Positions 1 through 7,830 are shown, counted from the stretch's first letter. The stretch is DNA of 59,936 nt from an uncultured Lentisphaerota bacterium (GCA_903921725.1 CAIXRA010000082.1:1-59936); one strand, 5' to 3'. Made by a program: numbers and translations. Notes: a model not told the origin generated them from the sequence alone.

Positions 1-109
1 GTGCTCAAAAAATGGTGGTGGTTTTCGAAAACCGCCCGGCTGGCTGGAAAATCACCCGCACGCCGCTACTTTTTCAGCCAAGGGACTCACCCCCAAAATA
101 CCTTTTCGA

Positions 110-301
110 ATGGGGTCTATTTGGATGTCGCGGGACCCGCACTTCGCAAAATGCCTGCGGCTGGTCGGCGGCGTGTGGGAGGCGGACCCGTCAGACATCG
201 ACGCCTGGCAGAAACAGCATGCCGCCAATGTGCTGGCCGAGCGCCAGCGCGAAGACGCCGCATTGAAGGAACGCCTGGGCAAATCCCGCAGGATGTGGTG
301 A
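110..301 (+). CDS. small hypothetical protein, possibly the end of a longer gene
   Basis: A 63-residue frame ending at TGA 299-301. The product is charged and helical in its second half (DIDAWQKQHAANVLAERQRE). The same frame stays open upstream to base 2, so this may be the 3' end of a gene entering from the left rather than a complete small gene; the ATG at 110 or the one at 125 would serve if it is complete. No clear ribosome binding site precedes either ATG. I do not recognise the family. Weak call, based on frame length and a coding-like amino acid mix only. Confidence 0.3.
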   Translation: MGSIWMSRDPHFAKCLRLVGGVWEADPSDIDAWQKQHAANVLAERQREDAALKERLGKSRRMW

Positions 302-602
302 GCCACAGAGAGCACAGAGGACTCAGAGGGGGCACCGCCCACAGGAAAACCACGCCCCGGTTTTCCACTTCGCCACAAAATAATATCGAAAAACTACGGA
401 TTCACAAGCGCTTGCCGTTCAACGGACACTATGCACCTGTCCCCAATCCCCCCGTTTTGCTATACCACTTGCATCATTTCTACGGCAGTTTAGATTGCAT
501 GGTTGTTTACTTCGAGTGCGGCCATGTTTCATTGTTTTGCCATTGCCCACAAGTAAGCATGCCGTCAAGTTCCACTGCACGGTGAAAAAGCAAAGAGAGG
601 GG
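302..602. other. intergenic stretch with one hairpin
   Basis: No convincing gene. A perfect 8-bp inverted repeat, GGAAAACC (344-351) against GGTTTTCC (359-366) with a 7-nt loop, lies just downstream of the small frame and could act as a weak terminator, although no clean T-tract follows. A related palindrome GGTTTTCGAAAACC occurs near base 20. Base composition becomes AT-richer from about 370 rightwards. Confidence 0.4.
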
Positions 603-628
603 ACAGGGTTGAAAAAATCTAACCCTGT
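603..628. promoter_or_regulatory. inverted repeat, candidate antitoxin operator of the mqsRA-like operon
   Basis: ACAGGGTT (603-610) and AACCCTGT (621-628) form a perfect 8-bp inverted repeat around a 10-nt AT-rich spacer. It ends 12 nt before the toxin ATG. In E. coli MqsA binds AACCT-N-AGGTT palindromes in its own promoter; this repeat has related half-sites in the opposite order, so an operator role is an inference from position and symmetry. It could also form an RNA hairpin over the toxin start. Confidence 0.45.
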
Positions 629-640
629 GCTACGGTATTG

Positions 641-991
641 ATGAAGCCGAAACCGAAACCGATTAACTTACTTCCATATTACCCGCTTGAGCTGGTCAAA
701 GATTGCCTCAGAAAAGGGAGGTATCAAATAAGGCCAAATGCTGCTGCTGGCGCGTTAAAGTATTTCCGATGGAGGGAAAAGGATATAATCGAAGCACTTT
801 TAAAATTGGACGCGTTAATGTGTTATAAAGCTGAGCCTCACGATACATTGCCAGGGGTTATGGTTGATCTTTACCGATGTGAAAAATTGCATGACGATGA
901 AAATGTATATACCCATTTTTACATCATCTATGGCAATGAAACCAGTACCTATGATACGCTTATAATCAATAGCTTTCATAATCTTTTCTAA
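641..991 (+). CDS. MqsR-like type II toxin (RelE-fold mRNA interferase)
   Basis: Product of 116 residues. The layout follows MqsR: an N-terminal helix (LELVKDCLRKGRYQ), a middle helix (EKDIIEALLKLDALMCYKAE) corresponding to the 'DFYKSM' region, then beta-strands VMVDLYRC, THFYIIY and the terminal TLIINSFHNLF, which matches the closing 'VISFKEK' strand. MqsR toxins are about 98 residues and cleave mRNA at GCU sites. I chose ATG 641; a TTG lies one codon upstream. The next gene begins 14 nt downstream and encodes the matching MqsA-type zinc protein, which supports the assignment. Codon use is AT-richer than most of the window, suggesting transfer. The similarity is distant, so the exact catalytic residues are unproven. 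Confidence 0.65.
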   Translation: MKPKPKPINLLPYYPLELVKDCLRKGRYQIRPNAAAGALKYFRWREKDIIEALLKLDALMCYKAEPHDTLPGVMVDLYRCEKLHDDENVYTHFYIIYGNETSTYDTLIINSFHNLF

Positions 992-1005
992 ACAGGATAA
1001 TTCTA

Positions 1006-1821
1006 ATGACGATGAAATGTCCATTTTGCAAAGGGCACTACATTGAACAGTGCGAGGATTTCCGCTTTGACGATGATGTCTGCGGAACACTTGTGCTGAA
1101 AGATGCTGCCATTTCCAAGTGTGATTCATGCGGTGACGTTCTACTTCTTCCAGGTACGACTGATCGGATGCTTGACCTAGTTGAAAAAGAGACCAACCGT
1201 CTTCTTCTTGACACACAGACAGTCGGAAATTTCATTACAGCCAAGCAGGCTGCTGAACTTCTTGGTGTTTCAATTACAGCTTTTGCCAAAAACCGCCGTA
1301 TCCTGCGGGGGTTTATACATCAGATTGAAATGGATGGCCACAAGAAGTACCACAGGAAGTCGGTCATGGAGTTCGGCTCTACCGGCGATGGACGTTTCCC
1401 TCTTGCCCCAAAAGCCCCGCAAAAAGTAGCCATCAATAACGCGGCCTCATCGGATGTTGGTTGCCTGAAAACAGAACGTCAGGCAAAGCCATGTGAGATC
1501 TTCGCCGAACATCCCTTTGCCATCTTTTCGGCTGACACGCCACCGCATTTATTTAAATGGGACAACATATCTAAGAACGTCACAGAAAAGGCAGTTACTG
1601 ATTGGCTATTAATGGCCATCAAGGCCAGTCGGCATGAAGATGAAGCTAAACCAATTGAAGCTCCAATTTTTGACCGCCTTTGGAGTAGCCTATGCCTCCA
1701 TCCCTCTAAAGCACACGCTCTTACGGTGGCCAAGATTAATGATCTGAACTTTAGTACTGGCGATTTTGAAATTGGTACGGATATTGTCGAATATAACACA
1801 GAGGAGAGCCAATATGCCTAA
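1006..1821 (+). CDS. extended MqsA-like antitoxin: YgiT-type zinc domain, HTH and unknown C-terminal domain
   Basis: Product of 271 residues. The N-terminus is a YgiT/MqsA zinc domain with CxxC pairs at C5/C8 and C39/C42 (CPFC, CDSC); this domain binds the MqsR toxin in known systems. Residues about 77-125 form a helix-turn-helix of excisionase/MerR type (ITAKQAAELLGVS), replacing the Xre-type HTH of E. coli MqsA. Residues about 165-271 are an additional domain I do not recognise (KAVTDWLLMAIKAS, FDRLWSSLCLHPS). E. coli MqsA is only 131 residues, so this is twice the usual length. An AGGA motif 8-10 nt upstream supports the start. It follows the toxin gene and overlaps the next gene by 8 bp, so three genes are probably co-transcribed. 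Confidence 0.65.
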   Translation: MTMKCPFCKGHYIEQCEDFRFDDDVCGTLVLKDAAISKCDSCGDVLLLPGTTDRMLDLVEKETNRLLLDTQTVGNFITAKQAAELLGVSITAFAKNRRILRGFIHQIEMDGHKKYHRKSVMEFGSTGDGRFPLAPKAPQKVAINNAASSDVGCLKTERQAKPCEIFAEHPFAIFSADTPPHLFKWDNISKNVTEKAVTDWLLMAIKASRHEDEAKPIEAPIFDRLWSSLCLHPSKAHALTVAKINDLNFSTGDFEIGTDIVEYNTEESQYA

Positions 1822-2155
1822 TAAGAAAGAAGGGGCGGCCCCATCAATCGCCGCCGTCCAGCACAAACCAGCAGCCACTGCTAATCCCCAAAAGGCAATA
1901 GCACAGACATATCTTAGCCGCCCGGAAGTCCCAACGCTTTTCATTAGTCGCATACTGTCGGCAAAAGCGAACGACGGCCATACGATGCTGGGATTTTTTT
2001 GTCCCGCCTCTGGTGGAGAAATCGAGCAGGCCCGCATTGTTTTGACAGACGATCATGTGAAACGTACTATTGATCTTCTTTGCCGACAGAGTGGTTACTA
2101 CCCGACGCCGGGAAATGTTAACGATGGTGGGAAAAAAGAAGAAAAACCTGCATAA
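1814..2155 (+). CDS. hypothetical protein, third gene of the mqsRA-like operon
   Basis: Product of 113 residues. The start ATG at 1814 lies inside the end of the antitoxin gene (8-bp overlap) and has GAGGAG at 1801 as ribosome binding site, so translation is probably coupled. The first 30 residues are low-complexity (Ala/Pro/Lys). The middle RPEVPTLFISRILSA and ARIVLTDDHVKRTIDLLCRQ looks like a small alpha/beta domain, loosely reminiscent of DUF3467-type proteins, but I cannot assign it. The C-terminus is Lys/Glu-rich. A terminator follows, so the gene closes the operon. A third component in an MqsRA locus is unusual. Confidence 0.6.
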   Translation: MPNKKEGAAPSIAAVQHKPAATANPQKAIAQTYLSRPEVPTLFISRILSAKANDGHTMLGFFCPASGGEIEQARIVLTDDHVKRTIDLLCRQSGYYPTPGNVNDGGKKEEKPA

Positions 2156-2188
2156 ACGCTAAATCTAAATGTCTATGTTCATCAAGTT

Positions 2189-2216
2189 AGCCCGCCTTCA
2201 TCGGCGGGCTTTTTTG
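2189..2216 (+). terminator. rho-independent terminator after the mqsRA-like operon
   Basis: AGCCCGCC (2189-2196), short loop, then GGCGGGCT (2203-2210) followed by a run of T. Strong GC stem with T-tract. It lies between the rightward toxin operon and the leftward restriction gene that ends at 2287. Confidence 0.85.
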
Positions 2217-2286
2217 TTTCTCCCCATGTTCAAGACTATCGGAAATTTGGCCGCGCCGTTTTTCTGCAGTGTTGCCCGCCTCTGAT

Positions 2287-5085
2287 TTATTTCTTCCGCT
2301 TCGGCTTTGCCACCATGCCAGCTTCCAGCGGGCCGGCGGTGAGGGATTCGTAGAGTTTGAAGAGGTGTTCAGTGCGGTCGCGGTCGCTGGCGAAGTTTTT
2401 CTCGGGGTTATAACATTTTTCGACGGCGCGGTCGAGGGCTTGGTGGGCTTTGACGAGTTCGGGGGGCATGGTCAGGGGGTCGTAGAGGTCGGCGAGGGTG
2501 CTGCCGGCGGCGAGGTGCGGAGTCCGCGTGTCGAGAACGGCTTGCGCGCAGCTTTCAACGGCGGTTTTCTGCTTGTCCGTCGCAGCCTGCGGCCAGGGGA
2601 AATTGTTGTATACGAGTTTGTTGGAGTAGCGATAATCAGATTTCAACCGCCCACAAACTTGCTTGACCCAGGCCATGTGCATGGCGGAGGTCAGGACGCC
2701 AAAGTGCCAGAGTGTGGCATCCGGAATGATAAAACAAAGGTCGCTGACCATAGTTTCCGGTGTCATGAAGCCGATGGGGATGTAGGGTCGGCGTTCCGAT
2801 GAAACTTTGGGAACGACAAGAAAGTTGGAGTCCGGCATGTTTTCGACATGGAAACGGGTGGGCGTGGCGGCGAGCTTTTGCGTTGGGGCGCTCTTGCTGG
2901 CGAGGCGGCAATTGCGCACGGCTTCAACGCGCTTCATGGCTTCCGGCATTTTGCGGAGTTCGCCGGGCGGGCAGTCGCCGAGCCAGAGGCACCAGCGCTG
3001 CCAGCCGTTGATGAATTCGTCCGAGCCAATCCACGGGCGGAAGTACGGTGCAGCTTCGGGCTGGAGTTTAAGGAAGGCGTCTTTTTCGGTGGCGGTGAAG
3101 AGGTAGTTGCCGCCGTCAATTGGCTTGTTGCCGATGCCGATTTCGGGCACGGGGCAGAGCGGTTTTTGGCGGTTGGTTATGGCAAAGTCAGCCCCTTCAA
3201 CGAGGTAGGGGCTGATGTTGTAAACTTCGCTGACGGTCGGGGTTGCGCCGTCGTAATCGTAAATGCGCTTGGTTGCGGGGTTCGCGCAACCAAAGCCGAT
3301 GATGACGACGTGGACGTGCGCCTTGCCGCGTGCTTCGCTCTCCCAAGGGAAGGTGCGATGCGCGAAGTGGATCTTCACTCCTTTGGCGAAGAGTGCGTTC
3401 CATAGGATGCCGGGCTGCTCGCCCTGGCTGATGGAGTTGGTGGAGACGAAGCCGACAGTGATGTTTTTTCGGTCCTTGATGTAATCGGCGGCCTTGAAGT
3501 ACCAGCCGGTGACGTAATCGAGGAGGCCGGAACTGTCCGCGCCGCCCACAAGTTCCATGTCGGCTTTTTGTTCCGCAGTCTGAAGTTTGGCACCCACAAA
3601 CGGTGGATTGCCGAGGATGTAGGAGCAGGCTTCGGGTGGGAGAACGGTTTTCCAGTCGGTGCGCAGGGCGTTGCCGACGCGGATGGTGGCGGATTTCTTG
3701 AGGGGAAGGCGCTGGAAGTACTGGCCCATGCGCTCGGAGAGGCGGACGTTCATCTGGTGATCCATGAGCCAGAGCGCGGTTTCCGCAATGAGCGCGGGGA
3801 ACTCCTCGATTTCGATGCCGAAGAACTGGTCCACGTCCACCTGGCAGAAAAGGCGGATGTCGGTGACGCCTTGGCCGGTGTTGTGGAGGAGTTCGAGCAC
3901 GTCCATTTCGAGCAGGCGCAGTTCGCGGTAGGTGACGACCAGGAAGTTGCCGCAGCCGCAGGCGGGGTCGAAAAAGCGGAGGGTGGCGAGCTTTTTGTGG
4001 AAAAGTTCGAGCTTGGGCTTGCTGGTCTTGATCTTGTCGAACTCGGCGCGGAGGTCGTCGAGGAAGAGGGAGCGGACGACTTTGAGGATGTCGCGCTCCG
4101 AGGTGTAGTGCGCGCCGATCTGGCGGCGGGCCTTGTCTTCCATGACGGACTGGAAGAGGGAGCCGAAGACGGCGGGGGAGATGCGCGCCCAGTCGAAGCG
4201 GCCGCAGGCGACGAGGGCGTTGCGCATGTCGCGGTTGAGGGCGACGGAGGGGAGGCGTTCGGCGAAGAGGCCGCCGTTGACGTAGGGGAAGGCGGCGAGT
4301 TCGGCGGGGATGTTTTTCTGGCGGCGTTCTTCCGCGGTGTTGAGGATGTCGAAGATTTGGGCGAGCTGGGGGCCGAGGTCGGAGCCGTCTTCGCGGGTGT
4401 GGTTTTCGATGTATTGGGAAAAGGCGTTGGGGTCGAAGATGCCGGTGTCTTCGGCGAAGAGGCAGAAGAGGATGCGGACGAGGAAGCGTTCGAGGTCGTG
4501 GCCGGAATAGCCGCCGGCCTTGATGGCGTCGTGGAGTTCGCCCATGATTTCGGCGGCGCGGATGTTGGCGGGGTCTTCGGGATCGACGCGGTGTTGCTTG
4601 TAGCCGGCGATGAAAGCGAAGGCGTGGATGTGGCGGTGGAGTTCGGACAGCGGGAACTCCGAGACGTGGAACGGCTGGCCGTCGAAGAGCGGGAGGTTGA
4701 GCTGTTCGTCCGGCTCCAGGTCGTAGAGCGCGACGCGGGCGAAGTCGGAGACGATGACGTAGCGGGGGATTTCGTCCTGGCGTCCGGAGCTGGCGAGGTT
4801 TTGGATGTACTGGAACGCTTGGCAGCCGGCGCGGCCGAGGTCTTTGCCAAAGGATTTGTGCTCGACGAGGAGCTTGCCGCGCCAGAAGAGGTCGATGTAG
4901 CCGAACTGGCCCTTGATGTTCTTGACCGGTTCTTCGAAGCTGGCGACGGTGCGGCGGCGGACGCCGAAGACGTTGAAGAACTCGTCCCAGAAGGACTTGG
5001 CCTCGGCGTCTTCGCGGCTTTCGCCCTTCCATTCCTTGGAGAACTGGACGGCGCGCTGCTTGATTTCGTTCCAGCTTAGGGGCAT
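2287..5085 (-). CDS. type IIL restriction-modification enzyme, MmeI family (fused endonuclease-methyltransferase)
   Basis: Product of 932 residues, close to MmeI (919). Domains in order: N-terminal PD-(D/E)XK nuclease with D65...E75-H-K77 (YIDLFWRGKLLVEHKS); helical linker to about 320; N6-adenine methyltransferase core with motif I DPACGCGNF at about 373-381 and motif IV NPPF at 493-496; then a target recognition region and a C-terminal helical domain. Such enzymes methylate one strand and cut at a fixed distance, needing no separate methylase or specificity subunit. The frame is open to a TTG at 5127, but the MPLSWNEI start at 5085 fits the family N-terminus. It sits between toxin-antitoxin systems, typical of a defence island. 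The catalytic motifs look intact. Confidence 0.9.
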   Translation of the reverse strand: MPLSWNEIKQRAVQFSKEWKGESREDAEAKSFWDEFFNVFGVRRRTVASFEEPVKNIKGQFGYIDLFWRGKLLVEHKSFGKDLGRAGCQAFQYIQNLASSGRQDEIPRYVIVSDFARVALYDLEPDEQLNLPLFDGQPFHVSEFPLSELHRHIHAFAFIAGYKQHRVDPEDPANIRAAEIMGELHDAIKAGGYSGHDLERFLVRILFCLFAEDTGIFDPNAFSQYIENHTREDGSDLGPQLAQIFDILNTAEERRQKNIPAELAAFPYVNGGLFAERLPSVALNRDMRNALVACGRFDWARISPAVFGSLFQSVMEDKARRQIGAHYTSERDILKVVRSLFLDDLRAEFDKIKTSKPKLELFHKKLATLRFFDPACGCGNFLVVTYRELRLLEMDVLELLHNTGQGVTDIRLFCQVDVDQFFGIEIEEFPALIAETALWLMDHQMNVRLSERMGQYFQRLPLKKSATIRVGNALRTDWKTVLPPEACSYILGNPPFVGAKLQTAEQKADMELVGGADSSGLLDYVTGWYFKAADYIKDRKNITVGFVSTNSISQGEQPGILWNALFAKGVKIHFAHRTFPWESEARGKAHVHVVIIGFGCANPATKRIYDYDGATPTVSEVYNISPYLVEGADFAITNRQKPLCPVPEIGIGNKPIDGGNYLFTATEKDAFLKLQPEAAPYFRPWIGSDEFINGWQRWCLWLGDCPPGELRKMPEAMKRVEAVRNCRLASKSAPTQKLAATPTRFHVENMPDSNFLVVPKVSSERRPYIPIGFMTPETMVSDLCFIIPDATLWHFGVLTSAMHMAWVKQVCGRLKSDYRYSNKLVYNNFPWPQAATDKQKTAVESCAQAVLDTRTPHLAAGSTLADLYDPLTMPPELVKAHQALDRAVEKCYNPEKNFASDRDRTEHLFKLYESLTAGPLEAGMVAKPKRKK

Positions 5086-5442
5086 GACGGGAGCCCTTGG
5101 GATTGACCGGAAATGTATTCCGACCAATGTAAGCAGCCTGATTCAAGTTTGCCAACCATTTTGAAAAATGAAGGAAAAACGTCCGGCGGGAGGTTTGCGG
5201 GCATGCCTGATTTGCATAGAAAAACTACGCAAAACCGGGGGTGGTTCAAACCGGATCAAGCCGGGGACAGGCGTTTTTTCAGCAGTGGCGGCGTATTGGC
5301 TTGGGGATTGGTTGCCGATAACCGACCCAACCATTGCCGATAAATTGCCGATAACGCATATTGGGAGCTGTTCGCGGTCATGCACCGGCGGCAATGGTCG
5401 GGACAGCTCCATGTTGGCGCTTGATCCCTTTTTATTTCTGGC
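5086..5442. other. intergenic region with short direct repeats
   Basis: No supported gene. The region separates the leftward restriction gene from the rightward abiE-like pair, so it must hold promoters for both. Its only clear structure is the TTGCCGATAA repeat cluster described separately. Confidence 0.4.
5312..5354. repeat. three direct copies of TTGCCGATAA
   Basis: Exact copies at 5312-5321, 5334-5343 and 5345-5354; starts are 22 and 11 bp apart, i.e. roughly two and one helical turns. Helically phased short repeats in the gap between a restriction gene and an antitoxin/toxin pair resemble regulator binding sites. The binding protein is unknown; the winged-helix AbiEi-like protein encoded 160 bp downstream is one candidate. 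Confidence 0.5.
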
Positions 5443-5470
5443 CTTGCAATCACAAAAAAACGAGGTATTG
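5443..5470 (+). promoter_or_regulatory. candidate sigma70 promoter for the abiE-like operon
   Basis: TTGCAA (5443-5448), 16-nt spacer, TATTGT (5465-5470). It is 48 bp upstream of the first gene start, in an AT-rich patch. Both hexamers match 4 of 6 consensus bases, so this is a moderate call. Confidence 0.4.
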
Positions 5471-5517
5471 TTTTCTTGTAATCTGGTGTTTTCCTGTTTG
5501 GGAAATGTTGCTTTTTT

Positions 5518-6600
5518 ATGAAAACAAGCACAAGAAAAATACTGACACGTTGGCGCAATGGCGACCCTTTCCTGCCGCCGTTGCGGGTTCGTTCCTTGGC
5601 GTTGGAGCCGGCAACCAGCCCGCGACGATGCGATGCGTGCCTGGAACTGGAATTGCCTGGCGAGGCGGGGACGTTCCGCTTTTTGGTCGAGGCGAAAGCA
5701 AATGGAACGCCCTTGCAGGTGCAGGCGGCGATTTATTCCATCACGGAATGCGTAGCGGCGGCCAATGCGTCAGCGTCGGGGGAATGGTTGCCGTTGATTG
5801 TGGTTCCCTACTTGAACCCCGAACGGCTGGCGGAGCTTGAACAAAAGAAGGTCAGCGGGGTTGATCTGTGCGGGAACGGTGTGGTTGTCGTCCCTGGCCG
5901 TGTCTCGATCGTTCGCAGTGGGCAGCCGAACTTGTACCCCGACAGCCGGCCCTTGGCAAAACCATTTGCCGGGAAGTCGGCGCTGGTGGGGCGCATGCTG
6001 CTGGCCAAGCCGGGCTGGGAGAATTTGACGGCGCTGGTGGCCGGCATCAATCAGGCCGGGGGCGAGATCTCCTTGCCGCAGGCGTCCAAGACCGTTCAGG
6101 CGCTGGTGGAGGATATGCTGGTTGTCCGGACGGGGACAGGGCTGAAGTTGCAGGAGCCGTTGCGGTTGCTGGATCAGCTTGGGAAAGCTTTTGTGCGTCC
6201 TACCTACCGCAACCGGCGGTTGTTGCGGTTGTCGCCTGGCACCGATTGGGTCAAGGCGTTGTCGGCGGTTCCGGCGTTGCGCTGGGAAGTGACGGGTGAA
6301 TCGTCTGTACGGAAATATGCCGTGCTTGGCGAGAGCGGCCCTTGGCGCGTGGCCGTGGACGACTTGGACAAGGCGGCCGAGGCCATTGGTGGAACCGTGG
6401 AGCCGGTGCCGGCGTTTGCGGACATTGAACTGGTCGAGACGGACGATGCCGCTGTTTTCTTCCAGTCGGCGGCGGATGAAAAAGGGCTGCGCTGGGCCAG
6501 CCGCGTGCAATGCTGGCTTGAACTGCAATCCGGCGACGCGCGGCAACAGCAGGCGGCCAATGATGTGCGCGACCAAATCTTGAAGGATGCCGGACGATGA
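5518..6600 (+). CDS. AbiEi-like antitoxin/regulator with nuclease-fold-like N-terminus
   Basis: Product of 360 residues. Residues about 40-110 show an alternating strand pattern with an E-x-K signature (RFLVEAKANGTP) and a following helix (VQAAIYSITEC), like a PD-(D/E)XK fold. Residues about 150-240 form a winged helix (VGRMLLAKPGWENLTALVAGIN...KTVQALVEDMLVV) typical of AbiEi-type antitoxins that repress their operon. The stop overlaps the next start as ATGA, and the downstream gene is a nucleotidyltransferase-type protein, the arrangement of type IV AbiE systems. The ATG at 5518 sits in a TTTTTTATG context without a good Shine-Dalgarno sequence. Family assignment rests on operon structure plus fold-level pattern; direct similarity is weak. 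Confidence 0.55.
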   Translation: MKTSTRKILTRWRNGDPFLPPLRVRSLALEPATSPRRCDACLELELPGEAGTFRFLVEAKANGTPLQVQAAIYSITECVAAANASASGEWLPLIVVPYLNPERLAELEQKKVSGVDLCGNGVVVVPGRVSIVRSGQPNLYPDSRPLAKPFAGKSALVGRMLLAKPGWENLTALVAGINQAGGEISLPQASKTVQALVEDMLVVRTGTGLKLQEPLRLLDQLGKAFVRPTYRNRRLLRLSPGTDWVKALSAVPALRWEVTGESSVRKYAVLGESGPWRVAVDDLDKAAEAIGGTVEPVPAFADIELVETDDAAVFFQSAADEKGLRWASRVQCWLELQSGDARQQQAANDVRDQILKDAGR

Positions 6601-7499
6601 AACAGATAGACGATCCGCTATGGCCTCTTTTCGCTCCGATCTGGAAAGCGGCGCTGGCCGTGGACGGGCATATCCTGCTGGCCGGCGGCTATGCGCTTTT
6701 TCTCAAACAGCGCTGGCTGCTTGAACAGGCGGGAAATGCCGCCGTCCGCCAAGTCATTCCGTTTGACCGGTGGCGTGATTACGCGCCCCGCGTCACGCAG
6801 GACATGGACTTGCTTGCCCCCATGGAAATGATTGCATCGCCCAAAGCACAGGGACAGATGGACGGTGTGTTGAAGGCGCAGGCGTGGATGCCGCACCCGG
6901 ATCATGCCCGCTGGCAGTTCATCCGCGAGGATATGGGCAGCGGGTTCAAATGGAAACTGGAATTCCACGCCCAGCACCAGGAACCGATGCCGGACGGCTT
7001 GACGCATGTGCCGCCCAGGATCAAGCCGAAGCCGTCGCAAGGCTTGGGCATTCATGGCCATGAAAACCAGGAAGCGGTCGCCTGTGAGGTGAATCCGTTC
7101 CGGTTTGAGCTGGACGGCTTGACGGTTGCCATTCCGAATCCCGTCACCATGGCAATCATGAAGCTGGCCGCCATGCGCGACCAGCGCGAGAAGGCGCGCG
7201 ACACCGCCATTGCACCGGGAAACCGCGACTTCCACGAACGCCAGGCGAGGAAGCATGCGCAGGATGTTTGCCGGATTCTGGCCATGACCACCCGCGAAGA
7301 AGCGGACGCCATCGGCAGCGTGCTTGCCGCCGTACGGACGACCGAGGCTTGGCAGGACGCCGCCGGCATCGCGCGGGAATATTTCATGCCGGCGACCGGC
7401 TACGGCGTTTCCGTTGTCGGCACATTCTGGATGCCGGAAGACTTGGCAACGATGACCGCAAGCCTGCAATCTTGGTTCAATCCAACTCTTACGGGATGA
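6597..7499 (+). CDS. AbiEii-like nucleotidyltransferase toxin
   Basis: Product of 300 residues. The hallmark of the minimal nucleotidyltransferase superfamily is present: a glycine pair in a helix start (ILLAGGYALFLKQ, residues about 23-35) followed by T-Q-D-M-D-L (about 66-71), the metal-binding D-x-D. A later PNPVTMAIMKLAAMRDQREK segment matches the helical Lys/Arg region seen in AbiEii proteins, which in other systems pyrimidylate tRNA acceptor stems. It overlaps the upstream gene by 4 bp (ATGA), so translation is coupled. Its 3' end overlaps the convergent small gene by 11 bp. Good support for the superfamily; toxin activity is inferred from the pairing. Confidence 0.65.
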   Translation: MKQIDDPLWPLFAPIWKAALAVDGHILLAGGYALFLKQRWLLEQAGNAAVRQVIPFDRWRDYAPRVTQDMDLLAPMEMIASPKAQGQMDGVLKAQAWMPHPDHARWQFIREDMGSGFKWKLEFHAQHQEPMPDGLTHVPPRIKPKPSQGLGIHGHENQEAVACEVNPFRFELDGLTVAIPNPVTMAIMKLAAMRDQREKARDTAIAPGNRDFHERQARKHAQDVCRILAMTTREEADAIGSVLAAVRTTEAWQDAAGIAREYFMPATGYGVSVVGTFWMPEDLATMTASLQSWFNPTLTG

Positions 7500-7704
7500 C
7501 GCCGGCGCTCGGGTTCCTGTGTTTGCCGCGATGAATACGGCTGGCCTCAAACCGCTGCAAGGGCGGGAAGTAGGAACGCATCCGTCCAGCGATGTAACGC
7601 ATGGCAATCCGTTCCTGGGAATCGCGGTGCCCGGCGTCCGCCAGGGCGAACAGGCCGTTGGCCAGCAGCCGTTCCCGGAATCGGCCCTTGAAATCTTTGT
7701 CCAC
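7489..7704 (-). CDS. small hypothetical protein divergent from hipB
   Basis: Product of 71 residues from a GTG start (VDKDFKGRFRERLLANGLFALADAG). The codon third positions are strongly G/C, as in the real genes nearby, and the product is basic with Arg/Phe-rich helices. The frame is open only nine codons above the GTG. An operator-like box (7713-7725) lies directly upstream and recurs twice before hipB, which supports a genuine divergently regulated gene. The family is unknown. It overlaps the end of the nucleotidyltransferase gene tail-to-tail. It could still be a chance frame. Confidence 0.4.
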   Translation of the reverse strand: MDKDFKGRFRERLLANGLFALADAGHRDSQERIAMRYIAGRMRSYFPPLQRFEASRIHRGKHRNPSAGVIP

Positions 7705-7712
7705 GACAATGC

Positions 7713-7823
7713 ACCGAGCGGGAACATTTTATCAAAAGCATCGGGAAAACCGCAAAAAGTTCCCGAACGGTAAAAAATCGGTTACATCCGGCGAAACGGC
7801 ATGCAATATTACCGAACGGGAAC
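7713..7823. promoter_or_regulatory. three operator-like boxes in the hipB upstream region
   Basis: ACCGAGCGGGAAC (7713-7725) and ACCGAACGGGAAC (7811-7823) differ at one base. GTTCCCGAACGGTAA (7759-7773) is their inverted counterpart, matching the reverse complement of 7809-7823 at 13 of 15 positions. Spacing suggests looping or cooperative binding by the HipB-type repressor encoded immediately downstream. HipB proteins of other species bind several palindromic boxes in this position; the exact site here is inferred from the repeats. Confidence 0.55.
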
Positions 7824-7830
7824 AACCATC

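Noticed and set aside
3568..5079. 503-codon open frame opposite the restriction enzyme gene
   Set aside because: It is the antisense shadow of the MmeI-type gene: very rich in Glu, Val, Gly and Ala, no recognisable domain, and created by GC-rich third positions.
5220..5280. Possible tRNA-like fragment around GGTTCAAACC
   Set aside because: No acceptor stem or anticodon arm can be folded around it; the motif is just a short palindrome.
7801..7830. Upstream ATG for hipB
   Set aside because: It would place coding sequence over the operator box at 7809-7823 and add residues not seen in the family; ATG 7831 fits better.
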